Shown here: positions 45,288-56,412 of the stretch, one piece after another
Layout of the letters: every line of letters starts with the position of its first letter
How positions within the stretch are numbered: the first letter of the stretch is position 1
Assembly (NCBI GenBank): GCA_039111635.1
Contig: JBCAQO010000006.1
Location: 2,356,001 to 2,420,000 of the forward strand
Length of the DNA: 64,000 bases
Reading direction: 5' to 3'
Origin: Heterobasidion occidentale
Taxonomy: Eukaryota > Basidiomycota > Agaricomycetes > Russulales > Bondarzewiaceae
Notes under the pieces: model-generated
Told to the model about the DNA's origin: nothing
Databases searched by the model: none
Seen by the model: only the letters and a program-made list of their open reading frames with translations
Made by a program: the position numbers and the translations under genes

Positions 45288-45594
45288 CAGTCTGTCGCTC
45301 TTGGATCTTGATCATTGATTGAATGTAGTGGAATTTTTCAATAGATGCTCTGCTGTTCATGTCGATTATACTTGCATTCTGACCAGGTGGCCAGTCCTTA
45401 GCACTGACGACTATCGATAATCAAAAGCAGAAAACACGTGGCTGCAAGCGTACATAACGACTGGTGATTACACTTTAACACAAGCTGTCAACAATTTATT
45501 CTTGGTAAACTCAACGTTCCGTCCTTCCAATACCCTTACCTAGTCGCATAAAAGAGGCTACCATGCGTATAAAAGAAACTAACATGCATATAAC
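45288..45594. other. Short intergenic region between convergent genes
   Basis: AT-rich 3' flanks with a small direct repeat (GCATATAA/GCGTATAAAAGA) at 45550-45592. No gene. Confidence 0.35.
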
Positions 45595-47242
45595 CTACTG
45601 AAATCCATTGACAGGAAAATCCTCACAGAGATGTCGATTTCGCTCGCGCACTGCACAAGGGACACAAGCGAACAAATGTCTCCACCATGGGCCAAGTGAC
45701 GGAAGCCTAACCCATATAATCAGACACTGTATACATGAGTGGAAAGAATGACCAGACACGTACAATTCCGGCCTGTCTTACTTGTGCGAGCGTTTGAGTT
45801 GTCGAAGCATGGTTCTTGTGCGCATAAACTAATACATCGTAGATCTGGGTCGACACAGGGACTCTGAGAAACGCTGAGACGCCCTCGTGGCTATTGATGA
45901 CATGTTGGCCGGGGCCATGCCCGAGGGAGGTAGCTGAACTCTTGCTCGTTGGGATTTCCCCATCTACTTCCGCGATGAATTCGTTCCGCAATTTCTCCTC
46001 TTTCTCTCCACGGATGCTGAAGTATGCTTCACGAGGGAGTAGAAGTAGATGGTACTTCCGGGATCCGGGACGCACATGATGGTATTGAACCCACGAGGTC
46101 ACTCGAGGAGTCAAGGTCGACAAATCACCCTTCACGACTGCGCGCGCAAGATCCGCATATGTCTCCGGTGTGAACGCAGCGATTTCGCGGAGCTCGGCGG
46201 GCAACTCTGCAAGGAATTTGTTCAAAGCCTCATCGTAATTCGGTCGGGTGGGCATCTCGGTAGGATTCACGGTACGGATGCCCTGCAGAATAGACCTCGG
46301 AAGGGGTGCGAATGTGGAATGGTACCAGGGATCGAGATGACGGCCGGGGAGAAGCTTGTTGTCAAAGGTACACGACTTTGAAGCAGACGAACCCATAGAG
46401 CGGGCGCGAGAATTCCAAGTACTGCTATCATAGGGAGGACGATGCTTGGGAGTATTGACACCATCGGCAGAATCATCATCAGATCCTGGCGAACCGTCCG
46501 AGTAGATCTCGTACATGCCCGAGGGTAGTTTGCCCTTTGCACCCTCCGGATGTTCCGCAATCCAATTTCCAGTGGTATAACTCTCCTCGTTTGGCATATC
46601 TGAGATGAGAAAAGAGGCTGTTTTAGCAGTGTAAGGTGCTGGTCTTTCCTTTGGGACAGCAGAAGAAGAAGCAGTAGCAGAAGCAGAAGTAGCAGGAGCA
46701 ATGGTGGCAGCGGTGGTGGCAGCGGCAGCAGCAACGGCGGCAGCATGGTCTGACGGAACTTTGTGTCGCTTCTTTGGAGTGTAATTGCATTCTACACCTT
46801 CATCTCCTGCACAGTGGTTGCAAACCGGAAGATTTCGATCACACTGAGCCACTGAAGCATAAGCCTTGGGCTCCAAATGACGAAGAAACGAGCTGACCTT
46901 CAGATTGTGAAAACGACACCTATCGCAACGAGGTATGCCTCGGTGGGCTGGTGTCGGCAGAGGCGTGTACTTGCACTCCCGATTCGCCCACGAGCAGTGA
47001 TTGCATGTTGGAAGGATCCTGTCGCACTGTTCCAAATCTAGTCACACAACACGAAATAGAGAAAATCTGGGACCGACCTTCAAATTATTTAATCGACAAT
47101 GATCACACCTCGGCTTCCCTCTACGCCCTTTCCACTGAGACTGACGAGCCATAAAAACTTTGGGGTTTGGAATTCTGATGGTAAGCTGACTGTCATCAAC
47201 GGCTTCTCCCAGCGAAGGTATTCCCATTCTTAAATCGGACAT
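45595..47242 (-). CDS. Protein with two tandem Zn2Cys6 clusters and a His/Cys C-terminal domain
   Basis: Probable nuclear DNA-binding protein. ATG at 47240-47242 begins MSDLRMGIPSLGEAVDDSQL. Cluster 1 is C-x2-C-x6-C-x6-C-x2-C-x6-C (PRCDHCRLNNLK then CDRILPTCNHC). Cluster 2 is C-x2-C-x6-C-x6-C-x2-C-x7-C (PRCDRCRFHNLK then CDRNLPVCNHC). Each is split by an intron right after the LK. A polyAla/Ser/Thr linker follows, encoded by GCN repeats. The C-terminal part has YHHVRPGSRKYHLLLLPREA and GQHVINSHEGVSAF, then VYAHKNHASTTQTLAQVR. A 37-nt putative intron (about 45731-45767) would extend it to FACVPCAVRERNRHLCEDF and VNGFQ (TAG 45595-45597), completing an H-x3-H...C-x2-C pattern like integrase zinc-binding domains. 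Without it the protein ends at 45707. About 470 residues. Confidence 0.75.
46636..46745. repeat. Imperfect trinucleotide (GCN/CAG-type) repeat inside the Zn2Cys6 gene
   Basis: Runs of GCAGCA, GCGGTG, GAAGCA-type triplets on the plus strand encode the Ala/Thr/Ser-rich linker on the minus strand. Likely length-variable between strains. Confidence 0.7.
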
Positions 47243-48862
47243 CTCGAGGGCACAGCAGGGCGACGGAGAAACTACTATAAAACAAAAAAGGTCAGATAAA
47301 ATCACGAATCGGACTCAATTGACTCACGAAAGGATGGATTAGAAGGATGGGAAGAAACGAAAACACGAGTTTGCAGGCGCCAAGAGCTGCCACGAATGCT
47401 AATGAGGCCACGCGAAGCGATAGAGCTGACAAAACAGGGCGATATTTTGTCACTTTCCAAGGATGCAAGGAGATGGTGTGGAGAAAACGATATGAACGGG
47501 ACTTACATGTGGTCGTGCGGCTGAATGTCGTGGAGGGGGTAACCGTGATCCTAGAGAGATCAACTTTCCTGGACTAGGAACTTAGTTCGTTCTAAGTGTG
47601 ACTGTGACGCTGTGACAGCTCCTGTCTTTGTGCCTCTTGGAACAAAGCACGAAAATTATTTCAACTTCCTCTACTCCATGCAGTGGTCTCCAGGTGAATA
47701 TTAATCTCAAATACAACGCAGCGTTGGAAGGATTCCTGTCTCTTTCTTCCTTGACACAAGACATCCCTTCAAGTCGTTACGTACTTAGTTACCTAGATGG
47801 GCAGGAAGAATGACAAAGTTTAATCACGCGGGCCGACAGATACCGGGCACAGTGCCGTCAGAAACGCTCTCCATGTATTCTACGGCGCTTGGACCTTGCA
47901 GATACGTACACCATACATGATTGTGTCACCCTTCCCGGCTAGCACGTCGCCAACAGAGTTGTATCAGGAGGTGAGCTTCGTTCCTCTCCATTCCTCGCGA
48001 TCGAGTTGACTAACGGGTCTGGTGGGTACTCATCAATTCTTCTGACCTCGCTGCAGTCCTCAGTTTGGGAAAGATTTTCACCAGACCTTGATGAGCGGAA
48101 GTTTTAACCTCAGGAACAGTTGAGCTTGAAATAGATGGTACATTCAGTTCAAGAATACGCTCGAGTTTCCTCCTACACGTTACAGAGCGTGCTGTATGCT
48201 TGGTGGGTCCAGTGAGGCCGTACTGGCACCCGGACTCTCGGCCTTTGGTGGCGTTGATAGGCCCTCCTTACGGCCCACATCCCCATCCAAGCCGCGGAAC
48301 GTGTCTGATATCGAACGTGCAGGAGTCGCAGTAATCAGCATGCGCACTTAACCAAACTTGAAGGAAGCGGCGACACAAGCACGCTGGATTAGGCAAGTCA
48401 CCAAGATAGATGCGGAATTAGTCAGCGCTGATGACGCCATGAAAGTGTGCGACATCTTCCACTGCGGCTCCCACTGAGGTCCACGCTTTTCTCATCAGAG
48501 CAGCTATACAGATTCCAGCACTTGCGCTGGATTCACCGGCATGTGACAGCTCATCGTGACACGTTGCTTCCCTCAGCTGAGCTCTTGCTGCTCCGGGATG
48601 CTGTCTAAACCTCTTAGTGCGCTAGAGTTCTATCCAGCAGTGCCATGGAAGCAGCCATCACATGGTTGTCCTTCATACATCATGTATTGCACAAGCTTCT
48701 TATCAGCTCTTCAATTACCTTTTCTCAAAATAGCGACTTCGGTAGCAGCGGCAGCATATGCCACGTTCGTTGCCGCCGCGTTACGGATATAAAAGATCTT
48801 TTCCGACCTCTTCCATCGCATCATTTTCCGCCTTTTGTCCCTCCCCTCACTAGCCTAAAGCC
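47243..48862. other. Intergenic region
   Basis: 1.6 kb between divergent genes. An open frame at 47347-47577 begins with ATG but has no motif and lies in the likely promoter of the Zn2Cys6 gene. The rest shows no gene, tRNA or repeat. TATA box of the next gene is listed separately. Confidence 0.4.
48788..48794 (+). promoter_or_regulatory. TATA box of the secreted-protein gene
   Basis: TATAAAA stands 69 bp upstream of the ATG at 48863, followed by a pyrimidine-rich stretch (CCTCTTCC, CTCCCCTCAC), typical of a strongly expressed fungal gene. Confidence 0.5.
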
Positions 48863-49954
48863 ATGGCTCGTATCGCTCTCTGGTGCTTCCTGGCCGCTCA
48901 AGCTACCGCCATCCTTGCTAGCTCAGGGCTGAATATTAAACGGGCTGTCTCGTTTTTTGACCCCAATGCAGGGGGTGGATCTATGCTTGACTCAGTGGGC
49001 GGCGGTCTCGGCGAGCCTCTGAATGTGAGTCTCAATTCTCAAAGTATACATCTGGCGTGACGTACCGGAGGTGCATCATACAGGTCATTATCTCCGGACT
49101 TAGCTCCGCCGCCGTGCTCACAGACGATGGCTTCCTCAACTATGCCCGCTCCATTGGATTGTAGGTTGAGACATCATAATCGTGCAGTTCATATAGCTCA
49201 CAACAGCGCCCCAGCTCTACTGAATGCTTCGGCATCCATCTCGGAGACCCGCAGACAGCGAATCTCGGAGATGATAATGGCTCCCTAAATCAGACGATCG
49301 AGCTGCGCCAAGACTATGGCAATTCGGATATTGGCACCTGCTTGGAGAGTTTGATTGGCGGCAACCACTTCAGGTAAATTCGACCCCTAGGCTTCAATGC
49401 TACTGGTGGGGCTGCCAAACTGACGACGATGAACAGAATGTGGCGGCAGAATGGGCCGAGCGCAAACAGCGGCGCACTCTTCCTTGCGTGAGTTATATCG
49501 TGTGCTTGTTGCACATATCATTCTTATCATTTCGTTCTCGTTTTCCAGCGTCTCGAAGGAAGAGGTAAGCAGCAAATCTATAATGTCGGAAATGTTTGCA
49601 CTGAACCATGCATATATCAGAACGTCACTGAGGGCCATACCATTGTTCCAGATGGCTATAATATCGGGCGGCGAGTACTATCTAACCATCACATCTGCTG
49701 AGTTTATATATATGTCAAACCTCTACACCAGCGACGACCTCGTCTCGGCCGCTGCAGGCACTACCTCGTTTGACGGTGTATCATATACGACTGTCGCTGA
49801 GAACCTTACGGGCCTTCTTGCTGCCGGAAGTACTGGTGTCAATCACGGTCTGTTTTTCAGCTTCCCAACACATGTTCTCGACGTCTGATTTGTGTATCTT
49901 GTAGGCATCGCGACAGATGGTACGACCAAGCTCCTTACGGTCACTATTGTTTGA
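48863..49954 (+). CDS. Small secreted protein, basidiomycete-type, unknown function
   Basis: Start MARIALWCFLAAQATAILAS is a signal peptide. Spliced mature region reads FFDPNAGGGSMLDSVGGGLG, VIISGLSSAAVLTDDGFLNY, STECFGIHLGDPQTANLGDD, FRMWRQNGPSANSGALFLAV, EGHTIVPDGYNIGRDDLVSA and GVNHGIATDGTTKLLTVTIV with TGA at 49952-49954. About 205 residues and seven exons. Several potential N-glycosylation sites occur (NQT, NVT, NLT). One intron (49671-49731) uses GC-AG borders, which alone gives the frame GRDDLVSAAAG. No catalytic motif is recognised. The acidic, glycosylated secreted character is common in agaricomycete secretomes. Confidence 0.8.
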
Positions 49955-50349
49955 ACTCTCCTTTGTATTTTCGGATTCTTGGGCTGACCCGGGACCTATT
50001 CCGTTTCACTGCACCTATCACGATTATCACGATTATCATGATTATTCACTCACGTTGCTTTATACCTGTATTTACCCTGCAATCGATATGTAATGGACCC
50101 AGCTGTATGAAAATGGTACCTGAACAAGTGTCGTTCGCCAATTCAACTCTATATCTCCTTAACGTGTCTATCCTATGAAGAAGCAAGACCATAAATGCAG
50201 TAACGATAACAGGGATGCATATATTATACAATTGCACTGGGAAAAATACAGAAGTATCCGGAGTATGAGACCCGTCCATTGAATCGTTCTTCAAGCAAAA
50301 GGTGATGACGGACAACAAATTTCGATGGACGGAGGCTGCGCCAAAACAC
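49955..50349. other. Intergenic region between convergent genes
   Basis: 3' flanks of the secreted-protein gene and DBF4. A short tandem repeat of a CACGATTAT unit occurs at 50016-50046 (about three copies). Nothing else. Confidence 0.45.
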
Positions 50350-52440
50350 TCATAGCTCATCGTCATCTTCTCCGTCCGCATCAGCCTCCGAATCATATTC
50401 CTCGTTCTCCTGAACGTGAGGCGGAGGCAACAATTCACCTTCGCTCGAAGATACGGTCCGCACATTCCGATCAACCTCGACCTCCTCCGATTCCGAACGA
50501 GAGGGACTGTATTCATGATCGCCGACATCTCCGCGCACCGCTGCCTCATCTTTCCTCGCGGCTTCGGTCTCCTGACGCGTCTGTCGGCGCACGCGTGCAA
50601 GTACGTAGTCAAGTTGGAGAAAGTTGTTGTCGTTCTGGGCGAAATTGCGATGTTTAATGCTTTTGATATGCTAGCCAAAAATCTCGCAGTTAGTCGCAGC
50701 CATTTAAAAGAGGAGACGTGTAGTGACCTCGGAGAAACTGAGGAACTTGGTGCGACAGCATTCGCAGTATCCAGGCTTGGACCCCTCCTCGCGTTCGGGT
50801 AGCTTCATTGTGTTGGTACTCTTGCTTTTCCTCAGGGGTTTCCTCTCGGGAATACCAACAGGTGGGCCCATATCTCCGATCTTGCGGTTCTGCGCGGCGG
50901 GACCCAGCGTCACTCTCCGTGAGGTAACTACCTGTTGCTGCAGCCTCTCACGCAGCCCCGCCGGGAGCTGCACACTGCGAAGCTGATGCCCAGCTGTCGA
51001 CGTCGTCCCAGTAGTGGAAGTGATCGAGACACTATTGCCTGATGCGGCCATGTAGGTCCCAGACTGCAGGTACCCAGAGGCGTTCGCGGAGTCCATAGTA
51101 TCGCAGAGCTCAGCGTCAAGGTCGATCAGGCCATTCGCGGCATCTTCCTCTTGGACACGTCGATATAGGTTGACCATCGACACAGTACGCCTCAGATCGC
51201 CACTGCGCTTGGCCTGCATCTGTGCCTGCGCCTCTTCATGAGCTCGCCGTCGACGTTCTCGTTCACGAAGCTTGGCCTTCCGTCGTCGCCGCTCTTCCTC
51301 CCTCTCCTTGTCCTGCTTCTCAAGCTTCGCGGCCCGCCGCGCCTCTCTCTCGTCATACTCAATGAAGGGCCCGCGAGCTTTGGGGTGGCAGTGCAGGACC
51401 GGCCAGGAGCCTTGTTCGCTGCCATCGGGTTTCTTGGTAATTCGATATTCCATTGCGTGAATGGTGGCTAACTCTTGCTTCAAGTCCTCGACGAGAACGA
51501 AGAAGCTGTTTTTGGAGAAGTATCGAAATTTATACTGCTTCTGTTGAGGGTCACGTTCGGTCGTCCCATTCAACTGCTCCCATTTGAGGGCCCGGGACAG
51601 GGAGCGTTGGTTGGAAAGAACTGCAGAAGAGACGGCGGCAGCAGCAGGAGCCCCAGGTGCCTGGCATCGGTCGAGGACACTCTCGAGCTTGGCAATGCTC
51701 CAAACCTTCATACCAAAAGATATGGCCTTCCGCACGAGGTTGTCGTAAGGGACATCGTCTGTCACCCTGGTGCGAGTATGTGTTCGGCATATGGATTGGA
51801 AAGCTCGGTGAACGATACTCACCGGCCCTTGAGTCTGATAGGACTCTTTAGAAGTGAGGGTGTTCTTGAAGTCCTAAGCCGAGACCTCGACATATTCTCC
51901 TTATTGGCGCCTAGGTCGTCTGAAGGTATCGATTTGTTCGTGATGAAGTGCGTGATTGCGTTGGAGAAGAAATCGTCGATTTGCTGGCCACGTTAGGGGC
52001 CGCAGTCAATTGACACTGTGAATCAGCATCTGCTTGCAGTTCGTGAGATATGTACGCACTGCGCCCATATGCAAGACTCTAGCACAGAGTCGTTCCTTGG
52101 CGGCCTGGCCTTCCGCATCGGCATCCCAGTCAACATAGAATACAAAAGTAGGGAAAGCGCGTGTATATTTGGTTTTGAATTCTTCATTCTGGGCTTCTCG
52201 TTCTGCCCGGCGGCGATCCTTGTTTCTCGGGTCATCGTCACGACTCGCGGTTTGTGGAGGCGTGGCCCTCAGGCGCTTGACATTGTTCGACTGATTATCG
52301 AATGTTGGATCTGGAGAGCGTGGTCGCTTGCTAGAGGTCGAAGTCGATGCCTTTGACCGCGCTTGTAAAGGCGAGACAACTGTGGGGAGCTGGGGGAGAG
52401 TCCGCGGAGTGAGAGCAGGCCGACGAAGAAGAGTAGTCAT
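50350..52440 (-). CDS. DBF4: DBF4/Dfp1-type regulatory subunit of the Cdc7 (Hsk1) replication kinase
   Basis: Activates Cdc7 kinase at replication origins in S phase. ATG 52438-52440 starts MTTLLRRPALTPRTLPQLPT. The N-terminal motif-N/BRCT-like region is FPTFVFYVDWDADAE, RVLHMGA joined by an intron to QIDDFFSNAITHFITNK, then VPYDNLVRKAISFGMKVWSI. The motif-M region holds YKFRYFSKNSFFVLVEDLKQ-like and PVLHCHPKARGPFIEYDERE. A basic coiled coil (KLEKQDKEREEERRRRKAKL) follows. The C-terminal DBF4 zinc finger is PGYCECCRTKFLSFSE, intron, HIKSIKHRNFAQNDNNFLQL (Cys2-His2). An acidic tail ends DGEDDDEL with TGA at 50350-50352. All three DBF4 motifs (N, M, C) are present; about 630 residues. ACGCGT sites lie upstream. 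Confidence 0.93.
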
Positions 52441-52919
52441 CGTAAAGTATCGCGATTGGCGCGGCGACTGTGTAACAACGTTGTCGAGCACCAAGATTGA
52501 AGCCGATGAGCTCACGAGGCAGATGAGAATGAAGACAAGAAAGAGACGACCAAGAAATACGGCGGTTGTCAGAGGTGGCTGAGGTCCAATTCGTCCGTCT
52601 TTGTTCATCACTGGACAAACAAACAAACGCGTCGCGACCCACGCGACGCGAGCCTCAGACGCGTTTCAACACGATAACGACAGAGTCATGGTGCAACGGG
52701 GGTCTTGGTGGGTTATGTTCTGTTACGTTCCCTACACACTCGAAAGTGCTAACATAGGCGGTACAAATTGGCCAATGGAAGGCGAGATAGCTCATAACTT
52801 AGTTAAGATAGTTTTGATAACATATCTCGTAAAGTTTGAGATTTCAAGGTACCAGCCCATGCTAGGATAGCCTCAAGGATAGCTGCAGACTATGTCTGAC
52901 CTACAGACGGTCAGACCTA
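52441..52919. other. DBF4 upstream region
   Basis: 5' flank of DBF4, up to the left end of the MITE. Contains two MCB-type sites listed separately. No gene. Confidence 0.4.
52627..52664. promoter_or_regulatory. Two MCB-type (ACGCGT) sites upstream of DBF4
   Basis: Perfect ACGCGT at 52627-52632 and 52659-52664, with extra ACGCG cores between them, 187-224 bp upstream of the DBF4 ATG. ACGCGT is the Mlu I cell-cycle box bound by the MBF complex (Mbp1/Swi6; Cdc10 in fission yeast), which drives G1/S genes. Binding in this organism is inferred. Confidence 0.55.
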
Positions 52920-52921
52920 TA

Positions 52922-53714
52922 CAGTGTAGTGGTAGTCCTTGTCTCACTAGATTTGTGATTAAATTTCTGCTTTCCTCATTGCTCCCACAACCTCAAAAAA
53001 AATATCATAGATTCTGTATGTAAAGGAGATGTCTCAGAATTTTTTGTGATGGAATGGCACCAGAAATGTTGCACTATCAAATGTTTTGGAACAATAGCGA
53101 AATGTCACGGAATGGAGGTCCTTGACACAGCGTGACACTGTCACGGCATGCTACTGCAACCTGCATGCGGGCCTCATTGTCCTTCAATAACTTTGTTTTT
53201 CTTATCTTTTTGAGATAATTGGCACCCTGTTGTATTGATTTCAGATAGATCTGGTGAAGAGGACCTGCAATGAGAGGTAGAGAAATTCAGTCGGCAACAA
53301 TGGTTTAGAGGCGACGCGCGAGGCGTCTCGGTGTGGGCTCCGAGTCGCGTCACACTTGTTATCTCAAAGGCTCTCTACGATCCAAACCTAGATGGATTTC
53401 TTTCAAATCTACTGTATTAGGTACACATTTAACCAGGCTAAATACCCAGGTGCTTTTTGGAGGGTGCTTAAATTCCAACTGTGGAGCAATTTAGCACATG
53501 AAAGTTAATAATGGCTTAATTTTGGCCATTCCTGATGTATATGCTCTTGCCCGGAATGCATCTTCGCACAAGGGACCACAGATTTCTGTACAAACATGCA
53601 CACATGGTACGTATAGCTGATATGATTTTATGAAGATTTTGGGAAGTGAAATGCAGAAGTTTTATTGGAGGTGTGTCAAGGACTACCAGTGAGACAAGGA
53701 CTACCACTACACTG
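52922..53714. mobile_element. Non-autonomous Tc1/mariner- or pogo-like MITE, about 0.8 kb
   Basis: Perfect 27-bp terminal inverted repeats: left 52922-52948 begins CAGTGTAGTGG, right 53688-53714 ends CCACTACACTG. Both are flanked by TA (52920-52921 and 53715-53716), the target duplication of the Tc1/mariner/pogo superfamily. The right end has a second, internal copy of the subterminal sequence (CAAGGACTACCA repeated in tandem from about 53677). The inside is AT-rich and encodes no transposase, so the element needs one supplied elsewhere. It fills most of the gap between DBF4 and SPO11 and ends 64 bp before the SPO11 ATG. Confidence 0.85.
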
Positions 53715-53779
53715 TACAAACTGCCAATCAGTGCAGGTCGGTGCGTGGCAACTTGAAGCAATATTAGAAACGTGATCTC

Positions 53780-55986
53780 ATGTCACATCACATGACCGAT
53801 CCAGTCGCGTTGCCACGATCGTGTCTAGCGCTTGTTGAACCAGTTCGAACGTTCCCAGAAGGGCAAGGACGCTCTCTCTCCTACTCCTTTGACTCTCGAT
53901 ACGTGAAAGAGATGGCCGACGTTCTCATGGGTCTCAACTATGATCTTGGTCACTGTAATCATGGCTTGTGGGCACCTTCGCAACCCTTCGATGAGGACAA
54001 TTTCTCGGACTGTGCAGTAATCGAGCAAACCTATACGGAAGCGGGTGCTGCCGCCTTGGACTTTTCTGATGATGAGCCTTGCTCTTCGACCAAGGCTTTG
54101 ACTCCCTCAAAGCTCATCGCACATACAGAGGAAATCATAAATGACGATCCGCAAGAGCAAGCGCGGGGGGAGTACAGAACAACTGCATGGTTCGTAGTAC
54201 AGACAGTATTGGCCTTCCATCATTCATCCGTCTACTGTCCTTCCAGTGCTGATGTGTCAGATGGTCTCGAGGATATGGTCCTATCGCTTTTGACTCAGAT
54301 TCCTGCCGCTTGTGCCATACCGAAGATGAAAGAGGATGGCACACATCCCAAAAAGCCTGCAACTATCCAAAGAATCAAAGTGCACTTGGCTGATCGAAGG
54401 AAGCGATCGAAGGACAAGTGAGTACATCGCCTTCTAAGATGGACATGAAAATAACGTATGCTGTAGGACTTCGCCATTACGCTCTCTTCGCTTTCCTCTA
54501 AATGGAAAAGGGTCAAGCGCAAGGCCTTTTGGTTATTTACCTTCATATATGCGCTCCTTTATCAGATCTAATACTCATGCTTCCTAGCTCAATTATTTAG
54601 GATCGTGGATCTGGCTCATCAGGCCGTGGTTGATGGAATTCCGACCACCAAACGGTGAGAATGATTTTCCTAGATGGCTAGCGAAACTACAAGTATTTCG
54701 CTTTCCTCGCAGCGACATGTACTACAAGGATGTCCCACTTTTCAAATCCCAAAGTGTTGTCGACCGCGTATGCATATGATTCTTTATCTAATTGAACGCA
54801 GACAGCAACGGAGGCAATTTTAGTTCATTGACGACATTGCTGCCACCTTAGGAGTAGGAAGGGCTGACTTAAATGTCGTCAGTATTAATTTGTTCACAGC
54901 TCGGTTCCAATGCGACTGACAACAATGTCAGCGGGCATCATCCAAAGGCCTTGTCTGCGGCTCTGGTCTTTGCATACATCTTGTTGGGGATGAGATTCTC
55001 CGCGCGACTGATTCTGAGGTCCTCTCGCGTTTACAATAATCCCTTTCTGCCCCTCTGACGTAGTGTTTCTAGGGTATCCTTATTCCTACTGCCCAGGATA
55101 TTGTCCGCTTTGAACTTGAACACGAAGTTTCATGGGTCCTCATTGTCGAAAAAGAAGTGATAACGGACATTCTTCCTCATGGCCTAGACACTGACATCAA
55201 ATAAGGCTGTGTTCCAAACGCTTTGCAGACTACGCTTCACTAAGCACCAATCTCTTGCCGGACCTGGTCTTATCATAACAGTGATTAATCAATACTTCAT
55301 TTTCGAAGAGAATGACTTATAGGTATGTCAGGGTAAAGGCTACCCGGACTTGGCCACCCGGCAGCTTGTCAAGACCCTATCGGACAATCTTCCTCCAAGG
55401 TGCGCATTCTTTTTTATGTCTTGTTTCATCTACTGACAAAGCTTGATATTGGGCTCTGCTCAGCATACCGATTTTAGCTTTAGTTGATGGGGATGCCTTT
55501 GGGTTGGACATCGTATCCACATACAAGTTTGGAAGCCATGCCATGCAGCACGAGCGCGAAAGCCTAGCAGCCAACAGGGTGGTGTGCATCGGGATATGGG
55601 CGAGCGAGTTGTCAAAGCGAGTACCTTCATTATCTTGGGAGCTCCCAACTCACTTTGCTACATTAGATTGGGTATCGATAAGGACATGCTAATTCCGATA
55701 TCAAGCCATGACGAAAAGAAGGTGAGTCTCACCTTCTTGCCAGAATTCTTCCACGCAGGATCTCGCTTGTTAGGCCATCAAAATGCTTCAGAGACCTTCG
55801 GACATGCTGCCAATGAAGTGGAAGAAGGAGTTGATGGCTATGTTGCACACCCGACGCAAGGCGGAGACGGAAATTCTGTCCTCGGTCAACACGGACGGCT
55901 TCGAGGGTGCAAAGCGTGACAAGCATCCAATTCTTCAGTACTTGGCGACCAAGATCAACGAACGAATCGCTCCCTTGGTTTCTTGA
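53780..55986 (+). CDS. SPO11: Meiotic DNA double-strand break protein SPO11 (topoisomerase VI A-like)
   Basis: Makes the programmed breaks that start meiotic recombination. Start MSHHMTDPVALPRSCLALVE; an N-terminal region not shared with the core is followed by the winged-helix part FRIVDLAHQAVVDGIPTTKR and the catalytic-tyrosine block DMYYKDVPLFKSQSVVDR. Next come FIDDIAATLGVGRADLNV, ASSKGLVCGSG, the Toprim segment SWVLIVEKEAVFQTL with its metal-binding Glu, GKGYPDLATRQLVKTL, and ILALVDGDAFGLDIVSTYKF. The C-terminal part has LGIDKDMLIPISSHDEKK and MLQRPSDMLPMKWKKELMAM, ending INERIAPLVS (TGA 55984-55986). About a dozen small introns join without frame breaks, so the gene looks functional. 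Junctions near 55580-55670 are less sure. The usual DxDP metal motif reads DGDA here. Confidence 0.92.
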
Positions 55987-56412
55987 CTATCTCGCGCTAG
56001 GGCTTCTTTTTGCTAGGACTGGATGTTTCCTTTTACCTTGCCAACACTCGTTCTGGCATGTCGGCGAACTGTCTGTCAAGATGCAGTCATCCTGTTGATA
56101 CCACCCAATTTATGCTGTTTCATGGTTTCCCGATCGAAAACTTAGTGCGATCATCGCGAGAGATTTGGAATACAGACAATACACTCTGTCATGCTTGACA
56201 CAAGATCATGGTATTGACAGACTTGTAGGGACAGCGGACAGTCCAAGAATCAATATCCATCATGTGTGGGCCCTGCATACTTGTGTTATGGCACTACGAA
56301 AGTCGCATCCGTCAAGGGTATGTGTACGACTAGAGACATCGACGACATGCACACAGATCCGCGCAGCGCGAAATACATGTATACATCAAGAGACCGTGTG
56401 TCTTGTCAATCC
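55987..56412. other. Intergenic region between convergent genes
   Basis: 3' flanks of SPO11 and the PPxY membrane protein. Open frames here are short and overlap. Nothing recognised. Confidence 0.4.

Noticed and set aside
50046..50678. 210-codon minus-strand open frame overlapping the 3' end of DBF4
   Set aside because: It is another frame of the DBF4 last exons. The DBF4 frame gives the conserved zinc-finger His residues and acidic tail.
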